The translations under genes and the position numbers were made by a program. Below the pieces are notes generated by a model. That model did no database searches. It saw nothing but the letters and a program-made list of their open reading frames with translations, and was not told where the DNA came from. Shown here piece after piece: positions 7,718 to 15,387 of a stretch of 20,749 nt of DNA. The DNA is from Chloroflexia bacterium (GTDB lineage: Bacteria > Chloroflexota > Chloroflexia > QHBQ01 > JADMIH01): the NCBI GenBank assembly GCA_025927935.1, contig JAICKM010000022.1, forward strand, positions 1 to 20,749. The letters are read 5' to 3'. The number at the start of each line of letters is the position of its first letter. Position 1 is the stretch's first letter.

Positions 7718-8251
7718 ATGGACACTGTGGCACTTCTGCGGGAACAACTAACAGACGCGCACCGCCTCCTCGAAGCGGTCATGGAGGACGTTACGCCTGA
7801 AATGGCGCATTGGATTCCACCCGGCCAGGCCAATCCGGTGGCGGCCACCTATGCGCATGTGGTCTTGACCGAAGACCGGATTATCAACGGGGCGATCCAG
7901 CGCGGCACGCCCTTGTACGATAGCGCCTGGGCGGGCAAGACCGGGCTGAGCGAGTTGATGCCTTCCCACGGCGAAGCATGGAAGGATTATGCGAACTGGA
8001 CCCGGCGGCTTCGGGTGGACTTGCCGGCTCTACGCGCCTATGCCGCTGCCGTCTACGCTGCCAGTGATGCCTACCTGGCGGGGCTTACGCCCGACGAGAT
8101 CGCCCGGGCCAGGGATCTGTCTGGCGTGGGCCTGGGCCAGGTCACGCTAGCCTGGATATTGAGCCGGGAAGTGATCGGCCATACGGACAACATCACCGGG
8201 GAGATTTCGTGCCTGAAAGGTCTGCAAGGCCGGAAAGGCTATCCAACCTAG
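7718..8251 (+). CDS. DinB-like four-helix protein
   Basis: 177 residues from the ATG at 7718, chosen because AAAGGA (7703-7708) sits 9 nt before it; an ATG at 7700 would add six residues without a good site. The pattern 'LLREQLTDAHRLLEAVMEDV', 'VAATYAHVVLTEDRIING' and the C-terminal 'EVIGHTDNITGEISCLKGL' with 'GYP' matches the DinB/YfiT-like metalloenzyme superfamily, a four-helix bundle. Members bind a divalent metal through three His; here His47 and His155 are present, but the third position four residues before His155 is Glu151. The metal site may therefore be altered. Known relatives act in thiol-dependent S-transferase reactions or are of unknown function. It lies between the DsbA-like and DUF5996 genes on the same strand. 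Confidence 0.75.
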   Translation: MDTVALLREQLTDAHRLLEAVMEDVTPEMAHWIPPGQANPVAATYAHVVLTEDRIINGAIQRGTPLYDSAWAGKTGLSELMPSHGEAWKDYANWTRRLRVDLPALRAYAAAVYAASDAYLAGLTPDEIARARDLSGVGLGQVTLAWILSREVIGHTDNITGEISCLKGLQGRKGYPT

Positions 8252-8303
8252 AGATTAGGGCATCGCCGGTTCGCCGGTTGGTCGCGGCCATAAGGAGCTA
8301 GTA

Positions 8304-9245
8304 ATGACCGACCCCAGGACAGTGCCGGCCCTTGCACAGGGTACGGGCGGGGGCAGCGGCGGAGACGTATGGCCGAGCCTGCCATATGCCGCCTGGCGTG
8401 ATACGTATGAAACGCTGCATATGTGGACCCAGATCGCCGGCAAGATCCGGCTGGCCCTCAGCCCGATGATCAATCACTGGTGGCAGGTAACGCTCTACGT
8501 CACCCCCCGCGGGCTAACCACATCCCCTATCCCATACGACACACGCACCTTCGAGATCCAGTTCGACTTCGTCGATCACCACCTCACCGTCAATACCAGC
8601 GACGGCACGACCCGCTATATGGGGCTGTATCCGCGCACGGTGGCCGACTTTTACCAGGAACTCATGTCTATGCTGCGGGCGCTGGGCATCGACGTGCAGA
8701 TCAACACCACGCCGCAGGAAGTACCTAATCCCATCGCGTGTAACCTTGATACGGTGCACGCCTCCTACGATGAAGACTACGCCAACCGCGTCTGGCGCAT
8801 TCTGGTGCAGACGGATCGGGTCTTCAAGGAGTTCCGGGGACGCTTTCTGGGCAAGTGTAGCCCGGTGCACTTTTTCTGGGGCAGCTTCGATCTGGCCGTG
8901 ACCCGCTTCTCCGGGCGCCGGGCCCCGCCGCGACCGGGGGCCGACCATATCCAGCGCGAAGCGTACTCGCATGAGTGTAGCAGCGCCGGGTTCTGGCCGG
9001 GCAGTGGGAGCCTGCTCGCGCCGGCCTACTACGCTTATATCGTGCCCGCGCCGGCCGGCCTGTCCCAGGCGGCCATCCATCCCGACCGCGCCTATTACGA
9101 CCCGCAAATGGGGGAGTTTTTGTTGCTGTACGATGATGTCCGCCACGCCGCGGATCCGCGAGCGACGTTGCTCGACTTTCTACAAAGCACCTACGCGGCG
9201 GGCGCCGATCTGGGCGGGTGGGATCGGCGGGCGCTGGAGCGGTAG
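8304..9245 (+). CDS. DUF5996 family protein
   Basis: 313 residues with AAGGAG (8292-8297) 6 nt before the ATG. The opening 'WPSLPYAAWRDTYETLHMW', the segments 'KIRLALSPMINHWWQVTLYV', 'GLTTSPIPYDTRTFEIQFDF', 'VHASYDEDYANRVWRILV' and 'KCSPVHFFWGSFDLAVTRF', and the ending 'FLQSTYAAGADLGGWDR' match DUF5996 from memory and cover the full length. No biochemical role is known to me. The many conserved Trp, His and Tyr residues suggest a ligand pocket or enzyme; there is no signal peptide or membrane helix. A Gly-rich N-terminal stretch (residues 13-21) is probably disordered. It follows the DinB-like gene by 52 bp and precedes the Er-VIT1 transporter by 105 bp, so cotranscription is possible. Confidence 0.85.
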   Translation: MTDPRTVPALAQGTGGGSGGDVWPSLPYAAWRDTYETLHMWTQIAGKIRLALSPMINHWWQVTLYVTPRGLTTSPIPYDTRTFEIQFDFVDHHLTVNTSDGTTRYMGLYPRTVADFYQELMSMLRALGIDVQINTTPQEVPNPIACNLDTVHASYDEDYANRVWRILVQTDRVFKEFRGRFLGKCSPVHFFWGSFDLAVTRFSGRRAPPRPGADHIQREAYSHECSSAGFWPGSGSLLAPAYYAYIVPAPAGLSQAAIHPDRAYYDPQMGEFLLLYDDVRHAADPRATLLDFLQSTYAAGADLGGWDRRALER

Positions 9246-9350
9246 GCCGGTGGCGGTATCGGCATATGCTCGCGCAATCAAGAACCAACGGCTATGGGAT
9301 TGCGCGGGCCTGCCCGCCATGACCCCGAATGAGGCAAACGAGGCAACACG

Positions 9351-10475
9351 ATGCTTGCTGTGAAAGACGAGGATATCACTCGCTATTTGGCGAACTGGCA
9401 GGACGAGGTGGACAGCGCGGCCCTCTACCGGGCCGTGGCCGCCGCCGAGTCGAATCCGCAGCTTGCGGATGTATATCGCAAACTCGCCGCTGCCGAAGAG
9501 CAGCACGCTGCTTACTGGGAAGGCAAGCTGCGTGCTGCGGGCGGGCCGGTGCCGCCGCGCCGGATCGGCTGGCGCACGCGGGTGCTGGCGAGGCTGGCCC
9601 AACGCTTCGGCCCGCAGTTCGTGCTGCCGACCATCAACCAGATGGAACAGGCTGACGTGTCGAGCTACGACAGCCAGCCCGAGGCGGCCCACACGGCCAT
9701 GCCCGGCGAGGAACGTTCGCACGCCCGCCTGCTGCGCACCATCACGGGCGGCCTGGAGGGCAGCGCGGTGGCCCAGTTAGAGGGCCGGCACCGGGCCACC
9801 AGCGGCAACGCCCTGCGCGCCGCCGTGCTGGGCGCGAACGACGGCCTGCTCTCCAACTTCAGCCTGGTCATGGGCGTAGCCGGCGCGCAGTTGGCCGGGC
9901 AGGCCATCCTGATCACCGGGCTGGCTGGCCTGCTGGCGGGGGCGGGGTCGATGGCGATGGGCGAGTGGATCTCGGTGCAAAGCTCGCGCGAACTCTACAC
10001 CCGCCAGATCCGGGTCGAGGCGGCCGAGATCGCCGAGGTTCCCGACGAGGAAGAGGAGGAGCTGGCCCTGATCTACCAGGCCAAGGGCCTACCCGAAACC
10101 CAGGCCCGGTCCATGGCCGCGCGCATCATGGCCGATCAGGCCACAGCGCTCGATACCCTCTCGCGCGAAGAGCTGGGCATTGACCCGCAAGAACTGGGCG
10201 GCTCGGCCTACGAGGCAGCGATCACGTCGTTCGTGTTGTTCGCCATCGGCGCAATCGTGCCCGTGGCGCCGTTCATCTTCCTGGCGGGGTGGCTCGCCGT
10301 CGTAACCAGTGCGGTCCTGAGCGCCCTGGCCCTCTTCGGCATCGGTGCGGCCATCACTCTGATGACCGGGCGGAGCGTCCTCCTCTCCGGCACGCGGCAG
10401 GTGGTCATCGGCGGCGCGGCTGCCGCTCTCACCTACGCGCTGGGCACGCTCCTGGGCGTCGCCATCCACGGGTAG
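9351..10475 (+). CDS. Rubrerythrin-VIT1 fusion, probable Fe2+/Mn2+ transporter
   Basis: 374 residues. Residues about 5-140 form a rubrerythrin-like four-helix domain with ferritin-type ligands: Glu19, the ExxH in 'AAEEQHAAYW' (Glu49/His52), Glu99, and a second ExxH in 'GEERSHARLL' (Glu121/His124). Residues about 150-374 are a VIT1/CCC1 transporter: 'LRAAVLGANDGLLSNFSLVM', 'GSMAMGEWISVQSSRELY', a cytoplasmic acidic helix ('VPDEEEEEL') and three C-terminal membrane helices. Known Er-VIT1 proteins such as MbfA export iron and resist iron/peroxide stress, and the erythrin part senses or delivers the metal. The role here is inferred from that family. GAGG at 9340-9343 lies 7 nt before the ATG. It converges on the antiporter gene with 29 bp between the stops. 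Confidence 0.9.
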   Translation: MLAVKDEDITRYLANWQDEVDSAALYRAVAAAESNPQLADVYRKLAAAEEQHAAYWEGKLRAAGGPVPPRRIGWRTRVLARLAQRFGPQFVLPTINQMEQADVSSYDSQPEAAHTAMPGEERSHARLLRTITGGLEGSAVAQLEGRHRATSGNALRAAVLGANDGLLSNFSLVMGVAGAQLAGQAILITGLAGLLAGAGSMAMGEWISVQSSRELYTRQIRVEAAEIAEVPDEEEEELALIYQAKGLPETQARSMAARIMADQATALDTLSREELGIDPQELGGSAYEAAITSFVLFAIGAIVPVAPFIFLAGWLAVVTSAVLSALALFGIGAAITLMTGRSVLLSGTRQVVIGGAAAALTYALGTLLGVAIHG

Positions 10476-10476
10476 C

Positions 10477-10501
10477 CCCGCCGCGCTCCGCGAGCGGCGG
10501 G
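10477..10501. terminator. Shared hairpin between Er-VIT1 and antiporter genes
   Basis: CCCGCCGC (10477-10484) pairs perfectly with GCGGCGGG (10494-10501) around a 9-nt loop. It fills almost all of the gap between two convergent stop codons. It has no T run, but its symmetry suits bidirectional termination. Confidence 0.5.
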
Positions 10502-10504
10502 CAT

Positions 10505-12082
10505 CTACGCGTCCATGCGCAATTCTTCGAGGTCGAGTTCCCGCTCGATGTCCCGCCAGACCGCGTCGTCGATCTCGCCGCGCTCGCGCAAGCCCAACAC
10601 GGCGTCGCGTTCCGCATCGATCACCGCCCGGCGGATCAGGTGATGTTCCAATAGTTCCCGGTCCGCCGGATTCTCCCCATCGGCGTCCGCGGGCGGGTCT
10701 CCTAGATGGCTGGCGCGATGATCATACTGGGCGCGCAGCGCGTTGATCAGCGGCAGGTGCGTAGGCCACTGGCCGGCCAGTTGGTCAATGCGCGCCAGGG
10801 CGGCCTCGGTCACGGTGCGCCGGGCCCGGAGTTCCTGTTGCGCCGGGCCGCTGCCGTCCGCGGCCACGCCCAGCGTGCGGATGAGCAAGGGCAATGAGAG
10901 GCCCTGCCCCACCAACGTGACCAGGATCACCAGAAAGGTCAGGAAAATCAGCGAGGCGCGTTCGGGCGTGGTCGCCGGCAAGGCGAGGGCCGCCGCCAGC
11001 GAGACCACGCCGCGCATACCGGCCCAACCAGCGACCAGGGTCTCTTGCGGGTGCGGCGGATCGGGGGGCGGCTGTCCGCGGCGGGCTTTGCGCCGGTCGA
11101 GCCACCAGCGCAGGTAGCTGTCCGCGAAGACCCACGCCATGCGCACTACGATCAGCGCGAGGCTCACAAGCAGGCCGATGCCGACGAGCGAGATCAGCGA
11201 CCGCCCTATCAGGGCGGGTAAGATCACCGAGAGTTGCAGCCCGATGAGGATGAAAACCAGGCCGTTGAGTACAAAATCCACCATCTGCCATACCGCGCGC
11301 CCGCTGAGCCGTGTTTCCGATCCCGTGATGTATGGGGCGCGCCAGCCCACGTACAGCCCGGCGGCGACGGTCGCCAGCACGCCGGAGAGGCCGAGTTGCT
11401 CCGCCGGGAGGTAGGCCGCGAACGGCGTGAGCAGCGTGAGGGCGATTTCCACCGAGGGGTCGGTGATGCGCCGGCGCAACGCGGCGACGAGGACGGCCAC
11501 CCCCAGCCCGACCAGCACCCCGCCGATGCCGACTACGAGGAAGCGAACACTCACTTCCCCTAACGAGAAGGCGACGGCCATGGCCCCCACCGCGGCGCGG
11601 TACGTGACCAGGGCCGTCGCATCATTGACCAGGCTCTCGCCCTCCAGCAGGGTGACGATGTGGCGCGGGACGCCCAGCCCGCGGAAGACGGCCACCGCCG
11701 CGACAGCGTCGGGCGGCGAGACGATCGCTCCGAAGGCGAAGGCTGCCGCCCAGCCCACGCCCGGCAGTAAGGTGTTCAGCAGCACGGCCACCACGGCGGT
11801 TGTGACCAGGACCAGCCCGACGGCGAGGGAGAGGATGGGCCGCAGCAGCACGCGGAAATCGCGGATGGATGTGCTGACGGCGGCGCTGTAGAGCAGCGGC
11901 GGCAGGAAGAGCAGCAGGGCGAGGTTCGGGTCGAGCGGGATGTCGGGCACGACGGGGAGCAGCGCCAGGATCACCCCGGCCAGCACCAGCAGGATCGGGT
12001 AGGGCACACGCAGCTTGCGGGCAATGGGGGTCAGCGCCGTCACCACGACCAGCAGCGCGAGAACCAGCTCTATTTCATGCAA
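10505..12082 (-). CDS. Na+/H+ antiporter, CPA1 family (TTG start)
   Basis: 525 residues. About twelve hydrophobic segments fill residues 5-405, followed by a polar cytoplasmic tail of about 120 residues. CPA1 hallmarks are visible: 'AIVSPPDAVAAVAVF' (120-133), where Asp125 stands in the ion-binding unwound helix, and 'LLEGESLVNDATALVTY' (145-161), with the Asn153-Asp154 pair of electroneutral exchangers. The family exchanges cytoplasmic Na+ (or K+) for H+ and controls pH and sodium. The start is TTG at 12082: GAGGAG (12095-12090) sits 7 nt before it. The overlapping ATG at 12078 is out of frame. The gene lies 153 bp downstream of regulator 2 on the same strand, so it could be cotranscribed with or controlled by it; that is inference. 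Confidence 0.92.
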   Translation of the reverse strand: MHEIELVLALLVVVTALTPIARKLRVPYPILLVLAGVILALLPVVPDIPLDPNLALLLFLPPLLYSAAVSTSIRDFRVLLRPILSLAVGLVLVTTAVVAVLLNTLLPGVGWAAAFAFGAIVSPPDAVAAVAVFRGLGVPRHIVTLLEGESLVNDATALVTYRAAVGAMAVAFSLGEVSVRFLVVGIGGVLVGLGVAVLVAALRRRITDPSVEIALTLLTPFAAYLPAEQLGLSGVLATVAAGLYVGWRAPYITGSETRLSGRAVWQMVDFVLNGLVFILIGLQLSVILPALIGRSLISLVGIGLLVSLALIVVRMAWVFADSYLRWWLDRRKARRGQPPPDPPHPQETLVAGWAGMRGVVSLAAALALPATTPERASLIFLTFLVILVTLVGQGLSLPLLIRTLGVAADGSGPAQQELRARRTVTEAALARIDQLAGQWPTHLPLINALRAQYDHRASHLGDPPADADGENPADRELLEHHLIRRAVIDAERDAVLGLRERGEIDDAVWRDIERELDLEELRMDA

Positions 12083-12235
12083 CGCAGCGCTCCTCTATGA
12101 CCGTGTGGCAGGGGGCTATTAGCCGGGCCGGCCTGGACGCGGACGGCACCAGTGGGATCTAAAATCCTCCTGGGCTACAACGGCAGGGACCGCCAGGATA
12201 CGACGTTAGCGACGGCGGATTGGCTCCGGCGCGGG

Positions 12236-14686
12236 TCAGGGAGCGGGGCGTCGCACCTCGCGCTGGGTCTGGTCCAGCGAACGGGTGCGACCGAGGTCAT
12301 AGGCGGTATTAAAGGCGGCCAGGCCCAGGGTGTGCCGCACGGCGGCCAGGGTGCGCTCGTGATCGACGCGATCCGTGTCGTCGAGTATGCGCCCGCCGGA
12401 TTCGAGCAGCGCCTGAGCAGTGCCGAGCAGCTCGGCGGCTTGTCCCGGCTGGCCCAGGGCGCAGCGTGCCCAGGCCAATCCGATCAGGCTCAAGCCGCTC
12501 AGGTGGATGTTGCCTAATTCCACCGTCACGGTCAGGCTTTCCAGGAAGCAGTCCTCCGCGGTGTACGGGTCATCGCGCGTCACGAAGCCCAGGTTCGCCA
12601 GGGCGACGGCAATATAGCGCTTGTTGCCCAACTCGCGCGCGAGCTTGAGGGCCTCACGGTAAAAGGTGGCTGCCTGGCGGTCGGCGGCGCGCCAGCGGGC
12701 CATTTCGCCCATACCGATCAGCATGGTGGTCAGGATCCAGCGGTCGCCCACGGTCCGTGCGACGGCCAGGCTCTCGTCTAGCAGCGCCTGGTCGCGGGCG
12801 GCATCGCCCAACCCCGACATGGCCGAGGCCAGCTGGCGCAGCGCTAGCGCCAACCCCCAGGGGTCGGGCAAGGCCCGGCAGACGGCCACGCTCTCCTCGG
12901 CCCGGCGGCGCGCGCCGTGGTAATCCCCTTGATCGAGAGCGGCGCGGGCCAGGAAGATCAGCGCGTGGGCGCCTGCGCGGGGATCGCCGCAGGCCCCGGC
13001 CACGGCCACGCTCTCCTCCAGGTAGCCCCAGCCTTTCGCCCCATCACCTTGCAGCCAGGCCAGCACGCCCGCGCCGCAGAGCGCCCGCGCCTGGGCCTGC
13101 CGCAGATGGGCCCGGCTGACGCGGGCCAGGGCGCGTTCCAGGTAGGCGCGGCCCTCGCGCCAGTAGCCGCGCAATTGCCAGAACCACCAGAGCGCGCCGG
13201 CCAGGCGTAACTCGGCGTCGCTGCCGGTGGGGCTGTCGTGGAACCAATCGAGCGCTGCCCGGATGTTGGCGTGTTCGGCTTCGAGGCGCGCGATGGCCGC
13301 CAACTGCTCCGCGCCGCGCACGGCGGGTTCCTCGGCCTCGGCCAGGGCCAGGTAATACGCGGCGTGCCGCGCTCGGAGATCGGCTCGCTCGCCGCTCGCC
13401 TCCAGGCGGTCAGCGGCGTACTCGCGGATCGTCTCCAGCATGCTGAAGCGCCGCTCCTGGTCCCCGGCGGCATCCTGGCGGACCAGGCTTTTATCCACCA
13501 GTCGGGCCAGCCCATCCAGCGCATCCACGGGCGCCGGGGTGTCCTGGCAGACCGCCGCCACGGCCTCCGCAGTACCGCCGCCCGCGAACACGGCCAACCG
13601 GGCGAACAGGGTCTGGGCCGCGGGGTCCAGCAGATCGTAGCTCCACTCCAGCGCGGCGCGCAACGTCTGATGCCGCACCGGCAGGTCGCGCGCCCCGGTC
13701 GTCAGCAGGTGGAGCCTGCCGGTCAGGCGGGCCAGCAGCGCCGCGCTGGAGAGCGTCTTGATGCGCGCGGCGGCTAACTCGATGGCGAGCGGCAGGCCGT
13801 CGAGCCGGGCGCAAATCTCGGCCACGGCGGCAGCGTTCTCGTCCGTGACCGCGAAGTCGGGCTTGACCTCCAGCGCCCTCGCCAGGAACAGGCGCACCGC
13901 CGGCACCTGGCTCAGCACGGCGGGCGGGGGCAGGCGCTGCCGATCGGGCAACGCCAGCGGTGGCACGGCGAATTCATTCTCGCCGCGCAGCCGGAGCGCT
14001 TCCCGGCTGGTCACCAGCACTTGGAGACCAGGCGCCGCAGCCAGCAAGGCGGCCACTTGGGGCGCGGCTTCGATCACTTGCTCGAAATTATCCAGCAGCA
14101 GCAGCAGGCGGCGATCCCGCAGGTAGCGCTGGAGATCGGCGATGAGCGCGGCGCCGCGGCTCTCGCCCACGCCCAGCGCCTGGGCAATGGCCGGGACCAC
14201 TCCGCCGGGGTGGGTGACGGCCGCCAGCGCCACGAACGTGACGCCGTCGCCCGCGTCGCCCAGGTATTCGGCGGCCACCTGGAGTCCCAGGCGCGTCTTG
14301 CCGACCCCCGCCGGGCCGATGAGCGTCACCAGGCGCGTACCAGCGCCCTGCAAGAGCGCACGCACGGCGGCCACTTCCCCCTCCCGCCCGATGATCGGCG
14401 TCAGTGGGACGGGGAGGTTGGGGCGGGCATCCGGCGCCGCGGCATGGCGGCGCAACCGGTGGGCCAGCGCCGCGAACTGCGCCTGCTCCGGTCCGTCGAG
14501 GCGCAAGGCCGCGCCCAGGAGTTGTACAGTGTCTTTGCGCGGCGTCTGGTTGATGCCGCGCTCCAGATCGCTGATGGCGCGGGTGCTGACCCCCGCCGCC
14601 CGCGCCAGTTCCTGCTGGGTCAATTCCGCCGCCAACCGATAGCGCTTGAGCAGATCGCCGAACTCTGTGCGGGAATGTGTGCGCAT
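12236..14686 (-). CDS. XRE-HTH / NB-ARC ATPase / TPR regulator 2 (816 aa)
   Basis: It has the same architecture as regulator 1 but is about 100 residues shorter. The XRE helix-turn-helix is at 8-62 ('LTQQELARAAGVSTRAISDL' then 'ERGINQTPRKDT'). The NB-ARC core has Walker A GPAGVGKT (124-131), Walker B LLLLLDNFE (194-202), 'VLVTSREALRLRGE' (223-236) and 'GLPLAIELAAARIK' (297-310). A winged-helix part with 'SMLETIREYAADRLE' follows, then a shorter TPR-like array to the C terminus. The HTH sequence differs enough from regulator 1 that it probably recognises another site. A promoter with overlapping TAGTATA half-sites lies 175-204 bp upstream, a natural candidate for autoregulation. The ATG has only a weak ribosome-binding site (GGATGTGG). 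The downstream gene on the same strand is the Na+/H+ antiporter, a possible target. Confidence 0.9.
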   Translation of the reverse strand: MRTHSRTEFGDLLKRYRLAAELTQQELARAAGVSTRAISDLERGINQTPRKDTVQLLGAALRLDGPEQAQFAALAHRLRRHAAAPDARPNLPVPLTPIIGREGEVAAVRALLQGAGTRLVTLIGPAGVGKTRLGLQVAAEYLGDAGDGVTFVALAAVTHPGGVVPAIAQALGVGESRGAALIADLQRYLRDRRLLLLLDNFEQVIEAAPQVAALLAAAPGLQVLVTSREALRLRGENEFAVPPLALPDRQRLPPPAVLSQVPAVRLFLARALEVKPDFAVTDENAAAVAEICARLDGLPLAIELAAARIKTLSSAALLARLTGRLHLLTTGARDLPVRHQTLRAALEWSYDLLDPAAQTLFARLAVFAGGGTAEAVAAVCQDTPAPVDALDGLARLVDKSLVRQDAAGDQERRFSMLETIREYAADRLEASGERADLRARHAAYYLALAEAEEPAVRGAEQLAAIARLEAEHANIRAALDWFHDSPTGSDAELRLAGALWWFWQLRGYWREGRAYLERALARVSRAHLRQAQARALCGAGVLAWLQGDGAKGWGYLEESVAVAGACGDPRAGAHALIFLARAALDQGDYHGARRRAEESVAVCRALPDPWGLALALRQLASAMSGLGDAARDQALLDESLAVARTVGDRWILTTMLIGMGEMARWRAADRQAATFYREALKLARELGNKRYIAVALANLGFVTRDDPYTAEDCFLESLTVTVELGNIHLSGLSLIGLAWARCALGQPGQAAELLGTAQALLESGGRILDDTDRVDHERTLAAVRHTLGLAAFNTAYDLGRTRSLDQTQREVRRPAP

Positions 14687-14849
14687 AGGGCCACATCCGT
14701 GGGTGAGGGTGGTGTTGGCTTGTGTTCAGGTATCGTGCGGTGCCGGCAGATGGATTGCGGGTTTGGTTTTACCCACCTGCCCCGGTTGCGGCAACCGCTA
14801 AAGATGTGGATGGAAATGTGAGTCGCCCGGTGGCTTTTTGAACCCCGGC

Positions 14850-14883
14850 TAGTATATTCTAGTATATACTACACTTTATACTA
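14850..14883. promoter_or_regulatory. TAGTATA half-site cluster (candidate operator)
   Basis: TAGTATA occurs at 14850-14856 and 14860-14866, and its reverse complement TATACTA at 14865-14871 and 14877-14883. The middle pair forms the perfect 12-bp palindrome TAGTATATACTA (14860-14871). This island is AT-rich in otherwise GC-rich DNA and overlaps the -10 of the minus-strand promoter, as a repressor operator would. XRE-family proteins typically bind such dyads, so regulator 2 is a candidate; this is inference. Confidence 0.5.
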
Positions 14884-14890
14884 CCATCAA
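14861..14890 (-). promoter_or_regulatory. Promoter of regulator 2
   Basis: Reading the minus strand, TTGATG (14890-14885) and TATACT (14866-14861) are 18 bp apart, matching the consensus at 4 and 5 of 6 positions. Transcription would begin near 14854 and give a leader of about 165 nt before the ATG at 14686. Confidence 0.5.
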
Positions 14891-15016
14891 CCGGGGGTAA
14901 CCGGATCACGGCGTTTCCGGTGAACCGCGTGGTAGTCCATCCATTGCGCCGTAAGCTCCTTAACCAACCGGCACCAACCAAGAGCGATTCCAATCCATAC
15001 TGCCCGGAGGTCTTGC

Positions 15017-15286
15017 ATGCACCGGTATCCGACCCATCGGATAACGACGCGGCTGCCGTCTGCGCTACGCGGCGCCCGCCGCGCCAATCCGATTTCGCAC
15101 CCTGGGGCGATACCGGGCGGGCAGATCTATTCCTGTGTCGTCTGCGGCCATTGTGCCGGGACGACGCAGCAGAGCCGGGGTCCACCGTCCGGCCCGCACG
15201 CATCTGGCCCGCGTCATACATGCCGGGTGCGGATTCAAGTATTCTCGGTCGATCTAAAATTCTTGCGCATAGATCAGGCCGGCTGA
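15017..15286 (+). CDS. Doubtful small protein (89 aa)
   Basis: ATG at 15017 follows GGAGG (15006-15010) with a 6-nt gap, and the TGA stop lies inside the left arm of a strong plus-strand terminator. Both facts are what a real gene would show. The product is Arg/Pro/His-rich with one Cys cluster ('YSCVVCGHCAGTT') and is not recognised; its amino-acid make-up is also typical of translated non-coding GC-rich DNA. Treat as a candidate only; an untranslated RNA is an equal alternative. Confidence 0.2.
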   Translation: MHRYPTHRITTRLPSALRGARRANPISHPGAIPGGQIYSCVVCGHCAGTTQQSRGPPSGPHASGPRHTCRVRIQVFSVDLKFLRIDQAG

Positions 15287-15346
15287 GGGATCGGGGTACG
15301 TTGGGGAGCGTGCCCTCCATTCCTCAGCCGGCCTGGTCTCTTTTTA
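15271..15346 (+). terminator. Very strong intrinsic terminator, or stem of a small RNA
   Basis: An 18-bp stem (15271-15288 with 15322-15339) is perfect except for one G-T pair, closes a 33-nt loop, and runs straight into CTTTTT (15340-15345). The T run is on the plus strand only, so it ends a plus-strand transcript. No firm gene lies upstream. A possible -10 TAAAAT at 15255-15260 would instead give a hairpin RNA of about 80 nt. Confidence 0.75.
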
Positions 15347-15387
15347 TTGTCGTGCGATTGCCCCGACCGGCGCCGCGCCGGGCGTCC

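Larger units (their letters stand above)
14687..15270. other. Long intergenic region without a recognised gene
   Basis: It separates regulator 2 from the convergent-facing HD-GYP gene. It contains the leader of regulator 2 (14687-14855), an AT-rich operator-like block (14850-14884) and about 380 bp with moderate coding-like composition but no recognisable product. The only supported small frame is at 15017-15286, listed separately with low confidence. No tRNA or known riboswitch motif was recognised by eye. Confidence 0.5.

Noticed and set aside
14021..14821. 266-codon plus-strand frame across the start of regulator 2
   Set aside because: It is antisense to the ATPase core and has no recognisable domain or ribosome-binding site.
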